Source: VRUE01 sp046733275
GTDB taxonomy: Bacteria > Actinomycetota > Thermoleophilia > Solirubrobacterales > 70-9
Assembly (NCBI GenBank): GCA_046733275.1
Contig: JBKPOW010000029.1
Span: 1 to 18,325 of the forward strand
Length of the DNA stretch: 18,325 nucleotides
Reading direction: 5' to 3'
Shown here: positions 1-7,263 of the stretch, piece by piece
Position numbering within the stretch: the first letter of the stretch is position 1
How the letters are laid out: each line of letters starts with the position of its first letter
Made by a program: the position numbers and the translations under genes
Notes under the pieces: generated by a model
The model's database searches: none
What the model was told of the DNA's origin: nothing
Seen by the model: only the letters and a program-made list of their open reading frames with translations

Positions 1-174
1 GCAAAGAGGCTATGGGACTGTTTCGGCGATCACGAAAGTCGGGAGGTCGGCCAACTCGTTGCGAGTTTCCAGGGTTCTTCGCCGGAGGAAGTGCCTAAGT
101 TGGTGACCGTGCTTAAGCGATTTGGCACCATCGGCTTACGCGATCCCGACGGGAAGCCGTCCCAGGGAATCTAG
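1..174 (+). CDS. Partial hypothetical protein, C-terminal 57 residues
   Basis: An open frame enters at base 1 and runs to a TAG at 172-174. The 57 visible residues are mixed charged and hydrophobic (start AKRLWDCFGDHE, end DPDGKPSQGI), and look like the C-terminal end of a soluble protein. I recognise no domain. The stop is directly followed by the ATG of the next gene with no gap, so the two are probably co-transcribed. Base composition is lower in GC than in the genes to the right, which suggests a different origin. The start lies outside the window. Confidence 0.5.
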   Translation, partial: AKRLWDCFGDHESREVGQLVASFQGSSPEEVPKLVTVLKRFGTIGLRDPDGKPSQGI

Positions 175-417
175 ATGTGGAAGAGTGAAAACCTCCTCGA
201 CTTTGCCATTCTAATAACTCTGTGGGTTCTTGCAGTCCAATACTTCGTCAATTTCTTTGCCCGAAAGTGGCTGAAGGACCGATATTACCCGGGGAACCTA
301 ACTGAGGGGGAGGCGGATAAGAAGGTCGAGGAGTTCGAGTGGAAGCTTCGGGTTGTAGTTGTGCTAGCCCTGTCTGCTGCGGCTGTGCTGGGCACGATCG
401 GCTGGACCAGCTCATAG
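175..417 (+). CDS. Small two-helix membrane protein, unknown function
   Basis: This 80-residue protein starts with ATG immediately after the stop of the upstream partial gene. Two hydrophobic segments, about residues 9-28 (DFAILITLWVLAVQYFVNFF) and 58-76 (LRVVVVLALSAAAVLGTIGW), flank a charged middle region with RKWLKDRYYPG and an acidic stretch. A helical hairpin in the membrane is likely; no family is recognised. About 52 of 80 codons end in G or C by my count, far fewer than in the genes to the right, where almost every codon does. Together with its place next to the 3' end of a tRNA gene, this suggests it belongs to an acquired element. A holin-like or toxin-like role is possible but nothing specific supports it. 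Confidence 0.6.
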   Translation: MWKSENLLDFAILITLWVLAVQYFVNFFARKWLKDRYYPGNLTEGEADKKVEEFEWKLRVVVVLALSAAAVLGTIGWTSS

Positions 418-465
418 TCGTCTTCGCTGCCGCTTTGCGCGAGATGCAAACTCACGGTTTGGCCA

Positions 466-489
466 CTTGCTCCTCTCCAACGGAGCAAG
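466..489 (-). terminator. Stem-loop downstream of tRNA-Ala(CGC), possible terminator
   Basis: A perfect 8-bp inverted repeat, CTTGCTCC at 466-473 and GGAGCAAG at 482-489, has an 8-nt loop. On the minus strand it begins 11 nt past the 3' end of tRNA-Ala(CGC). It lacks a clear U-run, so it may be a weak or Rho-assisted terminator, or a processing hairpin. It also sits between the low-GC segment at the left edge and the tRNA. Confidence 0.4.
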
Positions 490-500
490 CAACCATGCGA

Positions 501-573
501 TGGAGCTAGCCGGACTCGAACCGGCGACCTCCTGGGTGCGATCCAGGCGCTCTTCCAACTGAGCTATAGCCCC
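501..573 (-). tRNA. tRNA-Ala, anticodon CGC
   Basis: Read on the minus strand, the 73 nt fold as a cloverleaf. The acceptor strand GGGGCTA pairs with TAGCTCC and the discriminator base is A. The D arm is GCTC..GAGC. The anticodon stem CCTGG/CCAGG encloses the loop ATCGCAC, giving anticodon CGC for codon GCG. The T arm is GCCGGTTCGAGTCCGGC. The G3-U70 wobble pair, the alanine identity element, is present. The 3' CCA is not encoded. The low-GC, possibly foreign segment lies on its 3' side. Confidence 0.95.
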
Positions 574-640
574 GCGTGCGTGGCTGGTCGTACCTGCCGC
601 GCGGAGGCCCAAGGATAGCCCGCTGGCGAGTGCAGAGCCT

Positions 641-1861
<1,221 letters not shown>

Positions 1862-1970
1862 GACTCGGTGCTCCTTGATTCAGTGCCCTGTGGGTCCCCA
1901 GAGGTGCTCTAGACGAGTGCCCGGGCGCCGCCCTGTCTAAACCCGCCCGCGTACGCCCGCCGAATCGGTT

Positions 1971-1996
1971 TTGGCTACCTCGAGCGGGGTAGTCAA
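1971..1996. promoter_or_regulatory. Operator-like inverted repeat in the sugar operon control region
   Basis: Arms TTGGCTACC (1971-1979) and GGTAGTCAA (1988-1996) are reverse complements at 8 of 9 positions, with an 8-nt spacer. The odd pair would be G-U in RNA. The repeat ends 37 nt before the preferred binding-protein start, inside the 166-nt divergent region shared with the ATPase gene. This is the usual place and size for a dimeric sugar-responsive repressor site. It could instead be a hairpin in the mRNA leader. No regulator gene is present in the window. Confidence 0.45.
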
Positions 1997-2005
1997 GCGG
2001 CGGAA

Positions 2006-2027
2006 CTCCTGGGACTCCTGAGAGGAG
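2006..2027 (+). promoter_or_regulatory. Ribosome binding site covered by anti-SD repeats, sugar-binding protein gene
   Basis: The Shine-Dalgarno AGGAG (2023-2027) is preceded by CTCCT at 2015-2019, with a 3-nt loop, and by a second CTCCT at 2006-2010. Either copy can pair with the Shine-Dalgarno. AGGAG touches the ATG at 2028 but lies 6 nt from the in-frame ATG at 2034, so 2034 is the more likely start. Confidence 0.45.
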
Positions 2028-2033
2028 ATGACC

Positions 2034-3296
2034 ATGGTCAGATCCCTGTTTGCCCTGGCACTGTGCATGGCGGCTCTCGGTCTCGTCGCCTGCGGCGGCG
2101 ACGACGGTGGCGGCGGAACGGAAGCTAAAACGCTCCAGCCATCGGATGCCCAGGGGGCCTCCGGCAGCGTCACTTGGTGCATCGGCAAAGACACCAGCGG
2201 CGCCTTCAAGACGGCGGTCGACCGCTTCAACCAGCAGAACCCGAAACTGGAAGCCGACCTGCTCGAACTGCCGGAAAGCGCCGATATCCAGCGCGAACAG
2301 CAGGTCCAGCGCCTGCGCGCCGAATCGAGCGAGTGCGACCTGCTCGGCATGGACGTGATCTGGACCGCGGAGTACGCTGCCTCTGGCTGGCTCTACGACC
2401 TGACTCCGGTCGTCGAAGCGCACGAAAGCGAGTTCATCCCCCCAATCGTGGAAACGGTCGAATACGAAGGCAAGAAGTGGGTGCTGCCGTTCAACACCAA
2501 CGCCGGCTTCCTCTTCTACCGCACCGACGAATCCCCGCAGCCGCCGACGACCTGGGAGGACGTCTACAAAGAAGCGAAAGCGAACAACGGGCTCGTCTAC
2601 CAGGGCGAACGGTACGAGGGGCTGACCGTCGACTTCCTCGAGCTGCTCTACAGCGCCGGCGGCAAAGTCCTCTCCGAGGACGGCGAAACGGTTGAAATCG
2701 ACTCGCCGGAGACGCGCGAAGCACTTGAGTTTCTCGGCAACGGGGTCGAGGAAGGCGCGGTGACCAAAGCGGTAACCACCTATGAAGAGGAGAGCTCCAG
2801 GCGCGCCTTCGAGGCGGGCAACGCCACCTTCATGCGCAACTGGCCCTACGCGTACGCGCTCGGCAAAGAATCGAACATCGCCGACGACTTCGACGTGACG
2901 AAATTCCCGGGCTTCGGCGGCAACGAAGGGGCCGGCGTGATCGGTGGCTACAACCTCGGCATCTCCGCGTACACCGACAACCCGGACGGCTCGCTCGCCT
3001 TTGCCGAATTCCTCATCACCGAGCCGGTGCAGAAGGAAATGTTCATCAAAGCGACCCTGCCTGCCGTGGCGAAGGCGGTCTACCAAGACCCCGAGGTGAA
3101 GAAAGAAATCCCCTTCACCGAAGAACTGCTGAAAGCGGTCGAACAGGCCCAGGCGCGTCCGGTCTCCCCGGTCTACACGGAAATCTCCGAAGCGATCTTC
3201 AACAACGTCTTCGAAGTGCTGAACGGCAGGCAGTCGGCCGACGGGGCGACGTCGAAGATGAACTCCGAAATTGAAGATGCCCTGCAGAGGTTCTAG
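2034..3296 (+). CDS. Sugar ABC transporter substrate-binding lipoprotein (LpqY/ThuE-like)
   Basis: This is the extracytoplasmic solute-binding subunit, 420 residues from the ATG at 2034 (422 from 2028). The earlier ATG abuts the Shine-Dalgarno, so 2034 is preferred. The N-terminus is a lipoprotein signal: MVRSLFALALC, then lipobox LVAC with the lipidated Cys at residue 20, then a Gly/Asp-rich linker. The segment around residues 102-120 (DLLGMDVIWTAEYAASGW) closely resembles the trehalose-binding LpqY/ThuE group, and PFNTNAGFLFYRTD is typical of cluster-1 sugar-binding proteins. Cys49 and Cys101 could form a disulfide. The likely ligand is trehalose or a related alpha-glucoside; this is inference. 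The stop overlaps the permease start by 1 nt. Codon use is odd: GAA exceeds GAG and AAA exceeds AAG, unlike the neighbours. Confidence 0.9.
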   Translation: MVRSLFALALCMAALGLVACGGDDGGGGTEAKTLQPSDAQGASGSVTWCIGKDTSGAFKTAVDRFNQQNPKLEADLLELPESADIQREQQVQRLRAESSECDLLGMDVIWTAEYAASGWLYDLTPVVEAHESEFIPPIVETVEYEGKKWVLPFNTNAGFLFYRTDESPQPPTTWEDVYKEAKANNGLVYQGERYEGLTVDFLELLYSAGGKVLSEDGETVEIDSPETREALEFLGNGVEEGAVTKAVTTYEEESSRRAFEAGNATFMRNWPYAYALGKESNIADDFDVTKFPGFGGNEGAGVIGGYNLGISAYTDNPDGSLAFAEFLITEPVQKEMFIKATLPAVAKAVYQDPEVKKEIPFTEELLKAVEQAQARPVSPVYTEISEAIFNNVFEVLNGRQSADGATSKMNSEIEDALQRF

Positions 3297-4237
3297 TGGA
3301 GGGGAAAGCCGAGAGGCTTCACCCCTCCCCCCGTAGGCGGCGCTCGCTCTTCAGCGAAGAGCGCCGCCTCGGGGCGACGATGCTGGCGCCGTCGCTGGCG
3401 GTGATCGCGCTCGTCGCCGCCTACCCGATCTGTTACGCCGTCTGGCTCTCGCTCAACGAGTACAGCGTCATCACCCCAGGCCTTTCGAGGTTCGTCGGGC
3501 TCGACAACTACGCCGAGGCACTCGGCTCGGCCGAGTTCTGGGACGCGATGAAAACCACCGTCCTCTTCACCGTCGTCTCGGTCGGCCTCGAGCTGGCGAT
3601 CGGGATCGGGATGGCGCTCGTCATGCACCAGGCCTTCCGCGGCCGGGCCGTGCTGCGCGCGGTCGTGCTCGTCCCCTGGGCGATCCTGACCGTGGTCACC
3701 GCGATCACCTGGCGGACGATCTTCGAGCCCGAACTCGGCTTCGTCAACACGACGCTGAACGCGCTCTCGCTGCCGGGCGGGGACCTCGTCTGGCTCGGCG
3801 AGGAAGGCTATGCCCTCGGCGTGATGATCCTCGCCGACGTCTGGAAGACGGCGCCCTTCATGGCCCTGCTGATCCTCGCCGGCCTGCAGGGCATCTCAGA
3901 GGACGTCTACGACGCGGCGAAGGTGGACGGGGCGAACGCCTGGCAGCGCTTTCGTCGGGTCACCCTGCCGCTGCTCGTGCCGGCGATCACCGTGGCGCTG
4001 ATCTTCCGCACCCTCGACGCGCTGCGGGTCTTCGACCTTCCTTACGTGCTGACGAAAGGAGCGAACGGGACCGAAACGCTCTCGCTGATCGCCCAGCAGG
4101 AACTGGTCACCAACCGCAACACCGGGCTCGGCTCGGCGCTCTCGGTGCTCACCTTCCTCACCGTGATCGGCATCTCGTTCCTCTACATCCGCTTCATGGG
4201 CGGCAACATCCGCGCCCTGACGCAGGAAGAGAAGTGA
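3296..4237 (+). CDS. Sugar ABC transporter permease 1 (MalF/SugA type)
   Basis: This 313-residue inner-membrane permease has a basic N-terminus (about residues 1-28), then a first helix starting at MLAPSLAVIALVAAYPI and about six membrane segments. The EAA loop that contacts the ATPase is visible at about 203-227 (YDAAKVDGANAWQRF, then PLLVP). The start is GTG in TAGTG, sharing one base with the binding-protein stop, with GAGG a few bases upstream. This implies translational coupling. A later ATG at residue 29 would cut off the cytoplasmic N-terminus and is less likely. It pairs with the next permease, as MalF does with MalG. Confidence 0.92.
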   Translation: MEGKAERLHPSPRRRRSLFSEERRLGATMLAPSLAVIALVAAYPICYAVWLSLNEYSVITPGLSRFVGLDNYAEALGSAEFWDAMKTTVLFTVVSVGLELAIGIGMALVMHQAFRGRAVLRAVVLVPWAILTVVTAITWRTIFEPELGFVNTTLNALSLPGGDLVWLGEEGYALGVMILADVWKTAPFMALLILAGLQGISEDVYDAAKVDGANAWQRFRRVTLPLLVPAITVALIFRTLDALRVFDLPYVLTKGANGTETLSLIAQQELVTNRNTGLGSALSVLTFLTVIGISFLYIRFMGGNIRALTQEEK

Positions 4238-4238
4238 C

Positions 4239-5060
4239 ATGACCGCGAAGCAAGCATTGCTCTGGGTTGGCGTGGCGGCGATCGTCCTCTTCTGCCTGTT
4301 CCCCTTCTACTGGCTGATCAACACCTCGCTGAAGACCGGCGCCGACCTCTCCGGCGCCAACCTCGTGCCACCCAGCCCGACGCTCGACAACTACACCTCG
4401 ATCTTCGAAGACACGGCCTTTACCCAGGCGCTTCGCAACAGCGCGATCGTCGCCGGGTCGGTCACCGCGCTCTCGCTGCTGATCGGCTCCTTCGCCGGCT
4501 ACGCCCTCGCCCGGCTTCACCTGCCGTTCAAGTTCCTGATCCTGGCGATCCTGCTCTCGATCTCGACCTTCCCGCCGATCGCGATCGCCGCGCCGGTGTT
4601 CGAAATCTGGACCGACATCGGCCTCTACAACACCTACCTCGGCCTGATCCTGCCGTCCCTCGCCTTCGGCCTGCCGCTCACCGTCTACATCCTCGCCTCG
4701 TTCTTCCGCGACATCCCGCCCGAGCTGGAGGAGGCGGCGCTGATCGACGGGGCCTCACGCTTCCAGGCATTTCGCAAGATCGTCGTGCCGCTCGGCGCTC
4801 CCGGCGTGGTCACCGCCGGTCTGCTGGTCTTCATCTTCGCCTGGAACGAGTTCCTCTTCGCGATCACGCTGACCAGCACCCCCGACCGCCGACCCGTCCC
4901 CGCCGCGATCGCCTTCTTCACCGGCAGCCAGCAGTTCGAGGTCCCGCTGGGGACGATCAGCGCCGCATCGGTCGTCGTCACGATCCCCCTGATCGCCCTG
5001 GTGCTGATCTTCCAGCGACGCATTGTGGCCGGCCTCACGGCGGGCGCGGTAAAGGGTTGA
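4239..5060 (+). CDS. Sugar ABC transporter permease 2 (MalG/SugB type)
   Basis: This 273-residue permease is the second half of the membrane channel. It has a first helix at about residues 7-26, the usual FYWLINTSLK after it, about six segments in all, and an EAA loop at 164-188 (EEAALIDGASRFQAF). The ATG lies 1 nt after the preceding stop with AGGAAGA 8 nt upstream. The C-terminal bases lie in a 15-bp tandem repeat shared with the start of the following glycosidase gene, and its stop TGA overlaps that gene's TTG as TTGA. Confidence 0.93.
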   Translation: MTAKQALLWVGVAAIVLFCLFPFYWLINTSLKTGADLSGANLVPPSPTLDNYTSIFEDTAFTQALRNSAIVAGSVTALSLLIGSFAGYALARLHLPFKFLILAILLSISTFPPIAIAAPVFEIWTDIGLYNTYLGLILPSLAFGLPLTVYILASFFRDIPPELEEAALIDGASRFQAFRKIVVPLGAPGVVTAGLLVFIFAWNEFLFAITLTSTPDRRPVPAAIAFFTGSQQFEVPLGTISAASVVVTIPLIALVLIFQRRIVAGLTAGAVKG

Positions 5061-5077
5061 TCGGTAAAGGGTTGATC
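5048..5077 (+). repeat. Perfect 15-bp tandem duplication across the permease stop and glycosidase start
   Basis: GGTAAAGGGTTGATC occurs twice in direct tandem, at 5048-5062 and 5063-5077. The unit is five codons long, so the reading frame is kept. The first copy holds the permease stop TGA and a TTG start at 5057; the second copy holds another in-frame TTG at 5072. Each TTG has a GG(T)AAAGGG purine stretch just upstream. Confidence 0.85.
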
Positions 5078-6286
5078 ACGGGTCCAGGGCGTCGCCATGC
5101 GGCGTCCTCGATTCCTGAACTGGACTCCCTCCTCTCTCCGGACGGCTGGCCCTATGCGAGCGCCGAGCCGGTCGAGGTGGGGGACCCCGGGCGGTACCAC
5201 GCCCTGTTCGGGCGCGACGCGGCGATCGTCTCGCTGCAGGTGCTGCCGGCTCGGCCCGAGGTCGCCCGCTCGACCCTGCGCGCGCTGGCCTCGCTGCAGG
5301 GCGCCGCCGAGGTCGCCGAGACCGACGAGGAGCCGGGCAAGATCGTCCACGAGTGGTGGCCCAGGGCTCCCGAGCGCCTGCGCCGGGCCGGCTGGCCCGT
5401 GCGAGACGGGGAGCTGCGCTACTACGGGTCCGCCGACTCGACCTCGTGGTTCCTCGTCTTGCTGGCCTCACTGGGCGAGCGCGCGCTCGCCTCCGAGCTG
5501 CAGAGCACCTGGCGGGCGGGGGCGGGCTGGCTGGAGAGGGCGCTGGACCGCGGCGGGGGGTTGCTCCGCCACGGGCCGCGCCGCGCCCCGGGGGGCCTGG
5601 CGCAGCAGGGTTGGCGCGATGCGGAGGATCCAGCCGACCCGGCCCATTACGGGGCCGGGATCCTCGATGCCGCCGGCGAGGCCCCGCGGCCGCCGCTGGC
5701 CGATGCCGAGACGCAGGCGGTGACGGTGGTCGCGCTCCGTGCGCTGGCGGCCCTGTCGGGCGAGGAGCGCTGGAACGAGGAGGCGGCGAGGCTGGCGGCG
5801 GCGGTCGAGCAGAGCTTCGACCCGGAGACCCTGGCGGTTGCCGGCGACGGCGAGTGGGTTGCGGGCGCCGGCTCTCAACTCGGCTGGCTGCTCTGGGCGG
5901 ACGCGCTGTCGGACGCGGCGCGGCGGCGGGCGGCCGAGCGGCTTTGCCGCCCCGACGTGTTCACCCGGTGGGGCCTGCGCACGCTCTCCTCGGAGCACCC
6001 GACGTACGCGCCCGACGCCTACCATCGCGGCTCCGTCTGGCCCTTCGACTCGTGGCTAGGTTGGGGCGGTCTGCGCGCGGCGGGCAAGGCGGCCCTGGCT
6101 GATGAGCTGCGCACCGGAATCCTGGAGGCGATCGACGCGATCGGCCAGGCGCCGGAGCTGTTCTCGGTCGGGCCCCACGGCCCGGAGCCGATCGCGGTCG
6201 CCAACCGCCGGCAGGCCTGGACGGTGGGTGCACGCTGGGCCCTCGAGCAGGAGTGGGACGGTCGCACGGCGGCGCTCTTCGGATAG
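5057..6286 (+). CDS. Six-hairpin glycosidase, amylo-alpha-1,6-glucosidase/GH63-like
   Basis: This 409-residue protein matches the (alpha/alpha)6 catalytic barrel of the glycogen-debranching/GH63-like group. Visible landmarks are LFGRDAA (50-56), EEPGKIVHEWW (91-101), YYGSADSTSWFLVLL (122-136), QGWRDAEDP (184-192), WGLRTLSSEHP (305-315), YHRGSVWPFDSW (322-333), PELFS (366-370) and NRRQAWTVGA (383-392). By family analogy, Asp188 and Glu367 are the acid and base candidates. Usual two-domain relatives are about 650-720 residues; the N-terminal beta-sandwich domain is absent. There is no signal peptide, so it should act in the cytoplasm on sugars brought in by the transporter encoded just upstream. 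The start is TTG overlapping the permease stop (TTGA); a second in-frame TTG at 5072 is also possible. Substrate is unknown. Confidence 0.82.
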   Translation: MIGKGLITGPGRRHAASSIPELDSLLSPDGWPYASAEPVEVGDPGRYHALFGRDAAIVSLQVLPARPEVARSTLRALASLQGAAEVAETDEEPGKIVHEWWPRAPERLRRAGWPVRDGELRYYGSADSTSWFLVLLASLGERALASELQSTWRAGAGWLERALDRGGGLLRHGPRRAPGGLAQQGWRDAEDPADPAHYGAGILDAAGEAPRPPLADAETQAVTVVALRALAALSGEERWNEEAARLAAAVEQSFDPETLAVAGDGEWVAGAGSQLGWLLWADALSDAARRRAAERLCRPDVFTRWGLRTLSSEHPTYAPDAYHRGSVWPFDSWLGWGGLRAAGKAALADELRTGILEAIDAIGQAPELFSVGPHGPEPIAVANRRQAWTVGARWALEQEWDGRTAALFG

Positions 6287-6393
6287 CGACGGCTACCCGC
6301 GTCGGGACCCGAACGCGTGGCTGGGAGGATCGTCCCAGGCCCTTCGCAGATGCCTGGATAACCCCATAGTCTTTAGGTTCCCCAGGGATCCCG

Positions 6394-7158
6394 ATGGGCA
6401 TTCTCGACGACGCGATCAAAGAGCACCTGGAGTTGAAGCGCCAGCACGGCGCCGCCGAATCCGAGCTGAAGCAGCTCGAGGACGAGGCATTCGGCGCCGC
6501 GGAGCGGCCCGGCAGCGAGGCCACGCCGCCGGATCCGCTTGCCGAGGCGCCGACCGAGTTCATGGAGCAGCCCGAGGTGGATTCGTCAGCATCCAAGCCG
6601 CAGGGGCCCGATGTGGAGGAGGCGGCGAGTCGTCCCGCCCCCCGCGCCGAGATCGCCGACCTGCAGGAGGCGCCGCCCTCGCCCCCGGCCGAAGAGGAGG
6701 CGTCAGCCACGGAACACGAGGTTCCGACCGGTCCCACGACTGACGAGCGCGAGGCGATCGCCGAGCAGCCGACCGAGATGTACGACATCGAGGAGGAGCA
6801 CGCCGCTACGCAGGCCGAGGCCGTCGAGGTGGAGGCCGCCGACGCAGACACCGCCGAGGAGGCGGACGAGGACGACGAGGACGACGACTTCTGGGACGAG
6901 AAGCGACTCTCCGACGAGCTCGACCAGGCGCTGGAGGCGCCGAGCGAGACCGAGGACGAGGAGGAGGTCTTCTCCGAGCCCGAGCCAGCGGCCGAGGTGG
7001 AGCCCGAGGAGCAGCCACCCGCACAGCCCGACGAGCAGGCGCGCCACGACGACGAGGACGTGCTCGAGGAGACCCCGGACTTCCTCGAGGAGACCCCCGA
7101 GGACGACCAGCTCTGGTTCGAGCAGAAACCGCCGAAGGACTTCGACTTCGACGACTGA
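6394..7158 (+). CDS. Highly acidic, probably disordered conserved hypothetical protein
   Basis: This 254-residue protein starts at ATG 6394 with AGGGA 5 nt upstream. The N-terminal 30 residues (MGILDDAIKEHLELKRQHGA, then ESELKQLEDEAFG) form a likely amphipathic helix or coiled coil. I recall this head from uncharacterised actinobacterial proteins. Residues 35-160 are low-complexity Glu/Pro/Ala. A second ordered-looking patch is DDDFWDEKRLSDELDQALEA near 165-185, and the C-terminus is LWFEQKPPKDFDFDD. Aromatic residues occur almost only in these short patches, as in proteins with binding motifs joined by disordered linkers. There is no signal peptide or membrane helix. Function is unknown. It ends 3 nt from the 3' end of the convergent tRNA-Ala(UGC). 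Confidence 0.8.
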   Translation: MGILDDAIKEHLELKRQHGAAESELKQLEDEAFGAAERPGSEATPPDPLAEAPTEFMEQPEVDSSASKPQGPDVEEAASRPAPRAEIADLQEAPPSPPAEEEASATEHEVPTGPTTDEREAIAEQPTEMYDIEEEHAATQAEAVEVEAADADTAEEADEDDEDDDFWDEKRLSDELDQALEAPSETEDEEEVFSEPEPAAEVEPEEQPPAQPDEQARHDDEDVLEETPDFLEETPEDDQLWFEQKPPKDFDFDD

Positions 7159-7161
7159 GGA

Positions 7162-7234
7162 TGGAGCCAGCCGGGCTCGAACCGGCGACCTCCGCCTTGC
7201 AAAGGCGGCGCTCTTCCAGCTGAGCTATGGCCCC
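7162..7234 (-). tRNA. tRNA-Ala, anticodon UGC
   Basis: On the minus strand the 73 nt fold as a cloverleaf. The acceptor is GGGGCCA/TGGCTCC with discriminator A. The D arm is GCTC..GAGC. The anticodon stem CCGCC/GGCGG holds the loop TTTGCAA, giving anticodon TGC for codon GCA. The T arm is GCCGGTTCGAGCCCGGC. The alanine-specific G3-U70 pair is present and CCA is not encoded. It lies 29 nt downstream of the lipA stop on the same strand. Confidence 0.96.
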
Positions 7235-7249
7235 TCTGGCCAGATTGTA

Positions 7250-7263
7250 GGCGCGATTTCGCC
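7250..7263 (-). terminator. Short stem-loop right after the lipA stop, weak terminator candidate
   Basis: On the minus strand GGCG-AAATCG-CGCC follows the lipA TAG directly. The stem is only 4 bp and there is no proper U-run, so lipA and the following tRNA-Ala(UGC) may be co-transcribed. Confidence 0.2.

Noticed and set aside
5353..6102. Alternative plus-strand frame within the glycosidase gene
   Set aside because: It lies wholly inside the gene carrying the glycosidase motifs and is Gly/Arg/Ala-rich without recognisable features.
6287..6304. CGACG-N8-CGTCG stem-loop after the glycosidase stop as a terminator
   Set aside because: The stem is only 5 bp with no T-run; such repeats are common by chance at this GC content.
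6343..6372. TTCGCA-N18-TAGTCT as a promoter for the acidic-protein gene
   Set aside because: The match to sigma-70 consensus is poor (4/6 and 3/6) and the spacer is long, so it is not convincing without transcript data.
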